Assembly: GCA_017165825.1 (NCBI GenBank)
Contig: CM029381.1
Location: forward strand, 2,573,054-2,637,053
Direction of reading: 5' to 3'
Source: Hepsetus odoe
Taxonomy: Eukaryota > Chordata > Actinopteri > Characiformes > Hepsetidae
Length of the DNA: 64,000 bases
Within the stretch, counting starts at the first letter, position 1. Each line of letters opens with the position of its first letter. The translations under genes and the position numbers were made by a program. Shown here piece after piece: positions 60,637 to 64,000 of the stretch. The notes beneath the pieces were generated by a model that saw only the letters and a list, made by a program, of their open reading frames with translations, was not told the origin of the DNA and made no database searches.

Positions 60637-61796
60637 CGCGTGCATAGTAAAGTGTCATGTGGAAAGTTTCCTCCGTGACCCAATCTAGGAATCTTTGATG
60701 GATTAATGGAAGGGTTGATGGGTCGATGGATGGATGGATAGACAGATAGAGTTGATAGACGGGCGGACGAGTTGATAGATGTATAGAGGATTTTAACTGT
60801 GTGTGTGTGATCTCAGGAGCAGAGTATGACTGTGACGGGGGGTCTGGCCTGGTGGAATGACTTTGTCGTTGTTGCCTGTTACAACTTCATCGACCAGCAG
60901 GAGGAGGTAGGAGGTTTAACCTTCATTTCTGAAAAACTACCCCGCAGTTCAGCGTAACTGACGTTCGTTGATTGGCTGAAAGTTGGTCCGCTGACTGCGC
61001 CTCTTCTATCTGCGTAGCTGCGGTTGTACCACCGCTCCTGTAACCTTGACAACGCGTTCGCCAGCATCACCAAGCTGCAAGCCGAAAGTCTGCTGCTGAA
61101 CGTGTTCAGGAACATGGTGATCCTGTTCCGCTCAGACTGCTCCATCTGCCTCTACAGCATCGAGAAGAAGCAGGACAGGTAACGGGGACACCTGTCCAAA
61201 CTTTGGGCTTCGGTTTGGGTGTTCAAAAGAGTGATCACCATCTGTACCGCTTCTCTCCTCTTTTTATCTCCCCTCCGCAGCCCTAATCCCTCGGCCAGCG
61301 TGGAGCTGTTACAGGAAGTCTCCATGTCTCGCTACATCCCTCACCCCGGCCTGGTGGTGTCCGTCACTCTGACCTCAGTCCGCACCGAGACGGGCATCTC
61401 CCTCAAAGCCCCACAGCAGGTGCACGTCCCCACATCTCCAGTGCGATGGAAAGGACAAACCCGCTCGTAAGAAAACGGCACTCACGTTCTTCTTTTTTTT
61501 TTTTTTTTTTCCCCTCCTCTTTCTCAGGCCTGCACAGCAGAAAGCATCTTGTTGAATCTGGCCGGGCAGCTCATCATGCTGCAGAGAGATCGTTCCGGCC
61601 CGCAGGTACGAGAGAAGGACACGTCCCCCAATCAGAAGAAGCTGGTGAGTTCCCTGTCCTTCCCACCTCGCTCCTGTAACTCAGGACCTTATTCGATCAG
61701 GAACAGCGAGCCTTTCACGAGTCAAGATTAGGAAAAGTCTGCTAATGTCACTTGCCAGTGACGCTGAGTTTCTGGTTTTCAAACAAATCATCATCA

Positions 61797-61836
<40 letters not shown>

Positions 61837-63761
61837 AGAATACTTTTCCCCAAGTGTGTTTAGTCTTGCTTTGGTCGGTTTGGTTCGGTCCCAAAAATGT
61901 GTGTTAGGTCCAAAAAGCAGCCAGTGATCATTCACAACACAGTCAGTTGCCTCATTAAGGATTACCAGCATCGATCGAGATCGATCCTCTAATCGAAAGT
62001 AGCCAATGAGAACCTCGGGCTCCAAAAGCAACGCCGCTCTCGTTTTCTCTCCTCTGCAGCTGCCATTCTGCCCCCCCGTGGTTCTTGCCCAGTGTGTGGA
62101 GAACGTGTGGACCACGTGCCGCACCAACCGCAAGAAGCGCCACCTGGTGGAGGCGCTGTGGCTGTCCTGCGGCGAGGCGGGGATGAAGGTGTGGCTGCCT
62201 CTCTTCCCGCGGGACCACCGCAAGCCCCACTCCTTCCTGTCCCGCCGCATCATGCTCCCTTTTCTCCTCAACATCTACCCTTTGGCCGTGCTGTTCGAGG
62301 ACGCCCTGGTCCTGGGTGCAGCAAACGAGACTCTGCTCTACGACAACCTGGGAGGACACTCCTCTGGCGAGGTGGGTTGTTCACTTGATGCAAGACGGAC
62401 TCGATCCATGATGCTGCCACCACCATGTTTCCCCAGATAAGGATCTTGTGGTGTTTTTGGGGCAGTGGTTATCCCCAGAATCGGGTTCGAATCCCAGAAC
62501 AATAGGTTCAATGTTCCCTTGAGCAAGGTTCCGTCCCCATTACTGCTCCCCGGGTGCGGTTACAGTGTGTGTGGGTAAAAAGCATAGGTTGCATTTTATT
62601 GTTTTAGCCTCCTTGTTGGGTTCTTTAGCTCCCCGGATGGTGGAACAGTGAACACTGATATAAGCCAGTGTGAGAGAGGCCTCTGATTGGTTGATAGTAA
62701 CCATCCTCTTCCTCCTTCCAGGAGCCGCTGGAGTCGCTGTTTCCCTTCTGCACGGTGGAGCGCACCTCTCAGATCTACCTCCACCACCTGCTGCGGCAGC
62801 TTCTGGTGCGCAACCTGGGTGAACAGGCCCTGATGCTGGCGCAGTCCTGCTCCTCTCTGCCCTATTTCTCCCACGTCCTGGAGCTGATGGTGCATGTGGT
62901 ACTGGAGGAGGAGGCCACGTCCCGAGAGCCCATCCCCGACCCACTGCTCCCCACCGTGGCCAAGTTCATCACGGAGTTCCCGCTGTTCCTACGCACCATC
63001 GTGCACTGCGCCCGCAAAACGGAGTTCGCCCTGTGGAACTACCTGTTCGCCGCCGTCGGCAACCCCAAAGACCTGTTCGAGGAATGCCTGATGGCCCAGG
63101 ACCTGGACACGGCTGCGTCTTATCTCATCATACTTCAGGTGAGGACGGGACAGCAGAGATAGAACGACAAAACACTCGTTCTCTCGGAATGACCCCGATC
63201 ATATGAGCTTCTGTGTTTAAATGAACCCGTGCTGCCCCCTACACTTACTGCATGGTATTACAGTTTAACGCGAAGTCTTTATGGATGAATTTTTAGGTTT
63301 AAGTCGTCATGAGAAGCCTTGGTTTTATTTAACGTTGTAAGATGTTGCGTCGTTTCCGCAGAACATGGAGGTTCCGGCTGTGAGTCGCCAACACGCAACG
63401 CTGCTCTTCAACACGGCTCTCGAGCAGGGCAAGTGGGACCTGTGCCGTCACATGATCCGATTCCTAAAAGCCATTGGCTCCGGCGAGAGCGAGACGCCGC
63501 CCAGCACACCCACCACTCAGGTGAGCGCCGCGTCCGAGGCTTCAGCCTCAGAGTGAACGTAATCTGGACTCCGTGGTCCTGGAGGAGTGGAAAAATCGTC
63601 TTTTTTTTTTCTTTTTTCTTTCAGGAGCCCAGCTCCACAGGAGGCTTCGAGTTTTTCCGAAACCGGAGCATCAGCCTGTCTCAGTCGGTGGACAGCGTCT
63701 CCGCGGGCAAATTCAACCTGCAGAAGACCTTCAGCATGCCCACGGGACCCTCTGCTAAAGG
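33218..63761 (+). CDS. ric1: RIC1, RAB6A-GEF complex subunit; 5' 22 exons
   Basis: RIC1 with RGP1 forms the nucleotide-exchange factor for Rab6 at Golgi membranes, acting in endosome-to-Golgi and secretory traffic (known for the family). The ORF starts MYFLSGWPRRLLCPL, like the human protein. 22 exons join in consistent phase to 1033 codons; human RIC1 is about 1420 residues, so the last quarter lies beyond the window. Visible: an N-terminal beta-propeller region with WD-like stretches (residues about 1-620; WGAEGYHLWVIG, GLAWWNDF), then the conserved RIC1 domain from about residue 690 (LPFCPPVVLAQCVENVWTTC, RMLPF-type and FPRDHRKPHSFLS segments), then a serine-rich region (FEFFRNRSISLSQSV). 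No break or stop is seen. Introns 1 and 2 are 7.7 and 11.9 kb; the others are mostly under 1.2 kb. Confidence 0.97.
34398..34462 (+). repeat. SINE tail fragment with GGAT repeat
   Basis: GGAATAAGCTCCAGCCACCC followed by GATGGATGGATGG. Confidence 0.5.
37013..37052. repeat. 40-base poly(T)
   Basis: Pure T run in ric1 intron 1. Confidence 0.95.
37802..37874 (+). pseudogene. tRNA-Leu(CAG) pseudogene
   Basis: Begins GTCAGGATAGCTGAGTGGT, has the CAG anticodon at 37826-37828, the long variable arm TCCCCTGGAGG, T arm GGTTCGAATC and ends ACTACTGACA, matching vertebrate tRNA-Leu-CAG end to end. About 10 bases of the D arm are deleted and two anticodon-stem pairs are broken, so it is unlikely to be functional. 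A SINE follows 19 bases later. Confidence 0.75.
37893..38040 (+). repeat. tRNA-derived SINE
   Basis: GGGGCAGCGATGG head, GTGGGTTTGAATCCCA B box, CTTGAGCAAGGTACC core. Confidence 0.75.
38835..39185. repeat. long T/C-rich tract
   Basis: About 350 bases strongly biased to pyrimidines on the + strand; gives false Phe-rich ORFs. Confidence 0.85.
40850..40985 (+). repeat. SINE tail fragment
   Basis: GTCCTGTGATGGACTGGTGA, CCGGGGTGTCC, CTTCAGCCTGCG: the conserved tail found in many fish SINEs. Confidence 0.55.
41059..41166 (+). CDS. ric1: ric1 exon 2
   Basis: Residues 48-83, PSVLVVSYIE to DDSMIAVA. Acceptor tttgtag, donor GTAAGA. Confidence 0.96.
43387..43445. repeat. (GT)n microsatellite
   Basis: 59 bases. 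Shorter CA/GT runs lie at 40323-40350, 41779-41808 and 43166-43198. Confidence 0.95.
43690..43800 (+). repeat. tRNA-derived SINE, partial
   Basis: TTTGAGCAAGGTGCCGTCCC core and a weak tail; the head is missing. Confidence 0.5.
43901..44063 (+). repeat. dispersed repeat, copy 2
   Basis: Second copy of the repeat at 30571-30750, close in sequence with small indels. Confidence 0.65.
44975..45115 (+). repeat. tRNA-derived SINE
   Basis: B box GTGGGTTCGAATCCCAGACC, core AAGCAAGGTACCGTCCCC and CTGCACGGTGTGTA. Confidence 0.75.
47712..47911 (-). repeat. tRNA-derived SINE (inverted partner)
   Basis: The minus strand carries GGCAGTGGTGGCATAGTGGT, GGTTCGATTCC-type B box and the core. It faces the copy at 47953. 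Confidence 0.75.
47953..48140 (+). repeat. tRNA-derived SINE, best-preserved head
   Basis: A box GGTGGCCTAGTGGTTAGG, B box GGGGGTTCGAACCCC, core GTCACTGCTCCCCGGGCGCT, then GTGTATGGGTGAAATGCAGA. The 3' end differs from the family and runs into (ATT)n. Confidence 0.8.
48330..48535 (+). repeat. tRNA-derived SINE
   Basis: B box CAGGTTTGAATCCCAG, core AGCAAGGTACCGCCCCC, tail ATAGTCACTTTCACA. Confidence 0.7.
49130..49640 (-). pseudogene. Tc1-like transposase pseudogene
   Basis: The minus strand encodes GYRPIRVTCLLLQRSPEGQN and then WKKVAWS (WSDESRF position), later SNDLLGNF and LPSNSPNLNP (from the S/DLNPIE motif). Frameshifts and internal deletions; no complete DDE triad. Same family as 2490-3050. 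Confidence 0.7.
50106..50339 (-). pseudogene. LINE-derived reverse transcriptase C-terminal fragment
   Basis: Reads LGVTRTDGIRNEYIRGTDQV and then ARLRWFGHVQRRGEGYIGRR, the C-terminal block common to RTE-like and related retroposons. Confidence 0.65.
50346..50395 (-). repeat. tRNA-derived SINE head fragment
   Basis: The minus strand reads AATCAGAAGGTCGTGGGTTC; only the B-box part remains. Confidence 0.5.
50978..51322. repeat. degenerate 'TTTAGCCCCACCCYTCAGCCTGCAGG' minisatellite
   Basis: About ten imperfect units of 30-38 bases carrying GCCCCACCC or GCCACGCCC. Confidence 0.7.
52482..52514. repeat. poly(T), 33 bases
   Basis: Pure T run in ric1 intron 2. Confidence 0.95.
52830..52965. repeat. 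long (GA)n tract
   Basis: About 135 bases of near-pure GA, 65 bases before exon 3 of ric1. Confidence 0.95.
53031..53110 (+). CDS. ric1: ric1 exon 3
   Basis: AANGYVLLFD to YEPIYPK. Acceptor gttttccag, donor GTGAGA. The lysine codon is split. Confidence 0.96.
53643..53724. repeat. (GT)n microsatellite abutting the ric1 exon 4 acceptor
   Basis: About 40 GT units run directly into TTAG. Confidence 0.95.
53728..53835 (+). CDS. ric1: ric1 exon 4
   Basis: GSPRVKVTPGYKEEQCAPAL onward to LEAPIT. The acceptor TTAG directly follows about 80 bases of (GT)n, with no pyrimidine tract. The donor is the weak GTTACA followed by (CA)n. Confidence 0.95.
54960..55102 (+). CDS. ric1: ric1 exon 5
   Basis: LQSLQEDLLVCTADGYLHLL onward to DLQSSR. 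The acceptor follows a CT/GTCT-rich stretch. Donor GTGAGA. Confidence 0.96.
55752..55888 (+). CDS. ric1: ric1 exon 6
   Basis: GPCLDLNGVHISDMEYCATL onward to NRFSTE. The acceptor TTAG follows (GT)n (55710-55748). Donor GTGAGC. Confidence 0.96.
56617..56708 (+). CDS. ric1: ric1 exon 7
   Basis: QLQGVWAADVTDGTCVAVNN onward to MAFGCA. The acceptor GTAG follows (GT)n. Donor GTAGTT. Confidence 0.96.
56802..56890 (+). CDS. ric1: ric1 exon 8
   Basis: GSVLVYMIDNTTGSMQLSHK onward to KHYP. The intron before it is only 93 bases and ends in (GT)n TATAG. The donor GTGAGT is followed by (AC)n. Confidence 0.96.
57772..57916 (+). CDS. ric1: ric1 exon 9
   Basis: DIWNKTGPVKIIRWSPDCSV onward to CTLGEDFA, a WD-like repeat. 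The donor GTGAGT is followed by (CA)n. Confidence 0.96.
57975..58195 (+). repeat. tRNA-derived SINE in ric1 intron 9
   Basis: B box GGTTCGATTCC, full core and the most complete tail, GAATTTCGTTGTGTTTCACA to GTCACTTTCACTTTCAC. Confidence 0.8.
58323..58371 (+). CDS. ric1: ric1 exon 10 (49 nt)
   Basis: YRSDGTKKDPLKISSM. The acceptor ctcctcag lies about 120 bases after a SINE. Donor GTGAGC. Confidence 0.95.
58683..58820 (+). CDS. ric1: ric1 exon 11
   Basis: SWGAEGYHLWVIGSSETQGD onward to LTVNPCT. The acceptor follows a short GT run. The donor GTGAGA is followed by (CA)n. Confidence 0.96.
59295..59347. repeat. (GT)n microsatellite before ric1 exon 12
   Basis: About 26 GT units; the same intron begins with (CA)n at 58825-58843. 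Confidence 0.95.
59355..59543 (+). CDS. ric1: ric1 exon 12
   Basis: SNQEQVLLHGEDRLFLTCGD onward to HWHVVQ. The middle (proline/serine-rich) is variable against human. The acceptor follows about 53 bases of (GT)n. The donor GTGAAT is followed by (CA)n. Confidence 0.96.
59585..59920 (+). repeat. two adjacent SINEs in ric1 intron 12
   Basis: First copy 59585-59735 with GGGCAGCGGTGGCCTAGTG head. A degraded second copy at 59772-59920 ends TAGTCACTTTCACTTCC, 30 bases before exon 13. Confidence 0.7.
59951..59989 (+). CDS. ric1: ric1 exon 13 (39-nt microexon)
   Basis: Exactly 13 codons, IHSTYLESNWPIR, matching the human segment STYLESNWPIR. Acceptor ttttcag, donor GTAAGA. Confidence 0.93.
60080..60190 (+). 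CDS. ric1: ric1 exon 14
   Basis: FAAIDSAGQCLAVAGRRGFA onward to FGNITQ. The intron before it is only 90 bases. Confidence 0.96.
60817..60906 (+). CDS. ric1: ric1 exon 15
   Basis: EQSMTVTGGLAWWNDFVVVA onward to FIDQQEE. The acceptor gatctcag follows a GT run. Confidence 0.96.
61018..61178 (+). CDS. ric1: ric1 exon 16
   Basis: LRLYHRSCNLDNAFASITKL onward to YSIEKKQD. The intron before it is 111 bases. Confidence 0.96.
61281..61419 (+). CDS. ric1: ric1 exon 17
   Basis: PNPSASVELLQEVSMSRYIP onward to KAPQQ. The donor GTGCAC is weak. Confidence 0.95.
61528..61644 (+). CDS. ric1: ric1 exon 18
   Basis: ACTAESILLNLAGQLIMLQR onward to NQKKL. The acceptor follows a long T tract. Confidence 0.96.
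61788..61834. repeat. (ATT)n microsatellite
   Basis: ATC then ATT repeats in ric1 intron 18. A similar run lies at 57701-57733. Confidence 0.95.
62060..62371 (+). CDS. ric1: ric1 exon 19
   Basis: LPFCPPVVLAQCVENVWTTC onward to LLYDNLGGHSSGE. This is the start of the conserved RIC1 domain. Confidence 0.97.
62458..62600 (+). repeat. tRNA-derived SINE in ric1 intron 19
   Basis: GGGGCAGTGG head, GGGTTCGAATCCCAG B box, CTTGAGCAAGGTTCCGTCCC core. Confidence 0.75.
62722..63138 (+). CDS. ric1: ric1 exon 20
   Basis: EPLESLFPFCTVERTSQIYL onward to AASYLIILQ. The longest exon in the window and the most conserved against human. Confidence 0.97.
63362..63520 (+). CDS. ric1: ric1 exon 21
   Basis: NMEVPAVSRQHATLLFNTAL onward to PPSTPTTQ. 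Acceptor tttccgcag, donor GTGAGC. Confidence 0.97.
63625..63761 (+). CDS. ric1: ric1 exon 22
   Basis: EPSSTGGFEFFRNRSISLSQ onward to TGPSAK plus two bases. The donor GTACCG is weak. A (GT)n...CACAGCAG stretch at 63970-64000 may be the next acceptor. Confidence 0.93.
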
Positions 63762-64000
63762 GTACCGCTGTTTATTTTCTCGTCAAAGGTTTCCAAAAAC
63801 GTCAGGCAGGATTGTCAGTCGCATTTCTCAGACAGCGACGGGTGTGGTGATGCAGATACAGTCTACAGATTACAGCCTTAATCCACCGTTTCCGAAAAAG
63901 AAACATCTGAAATGTTCTGAACTGAACTTCTGCAGATGCAGAAGATTGGTCACCATGATTAATGATTATCTGGTGTGTGTGTGTGTGCGCGCACAGCAGG

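Overview
This window is intron- and repeat-rich nuclear DNA of a bony fish, almost certainly a teleost. The evidence is three vertebrate genes with GT-AG introns, long (GT)n/(CA)n microsatellites, Tc1-like DNA transposons, L2/CR1-type LINE fragments, many tRNA-derived SINEs and a chromodomain Ty3/gypsy retrotransposon. It contains no prokaryotic gene, operon or CRISPR array. I cannot name the species.

All three genes are on the + strand. (1) The 3' part of a CD36-family receptor closest to SCARB2/LIMP-2 lies at 5698-22299 as six exons; the 5' exons lie before the window. Its cytosolic tail lacks the acidic di-leucine lysosomal signal of LIMP-2 and carries two tyrosine-type motifs instead. (2) A short gene homologous to human C18orf32 (UPF0729) has two coding exons, 29645-29809 and 30873-30947, encoding 79 residues behind a CpG-rich first exon ending at 28062. 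(3) The first 22 coding exons of ric1, a subunit of the RIC1-RGP1 exchange factor for Rab6, run from the ATG at 33218 to 63761; I read 1033 codons and all exon phases agree. The rest of the gene lies beyond the window.

Layout: 1-5697 is intron with degraded LINE and Tc1 remnants. 5877-22191 holds the scarb2-like introns, including a degenerate trinucleotide satellite (5907-6550) and an antisense, apparently intact gypsy element of 4868 bp (14799-19666) with two near-identical LTRs and a 5-bp target duplication. 22300-24500 is the probable 3' UTR. 24500-27800 is intergenic, with a degenerate minisatellite split by a LINE and a second inverted LINE. 27800-31190 is the C18orf32-like gene. 31190-33217 leads into the ric1 CpG promoter. 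33359-53030 is two large ric1 introns filled with SINEs, Tc1 and LINE remnants. 53031-63761 is the dense exon block of ric1.

The two complete gene identities act in membrane traffic or at membranes: ric1 at the Golgi through Rab6, the C18orf32-like protein probably at the endoplasmic reticulum. The scarb2-like receptor is a lysosome- or surface-type membrane protein. Their adjacency is probably chromosomal synteny and not a functional unit. The most interesting signals are the self-priming, fully overlapping architecture of the gypsy element, the switch of sorting signals in the scarb2-like tail, and repeated use of (GT)n in front of ric1 3' splice sites with (CA)n after 5' splice sites.
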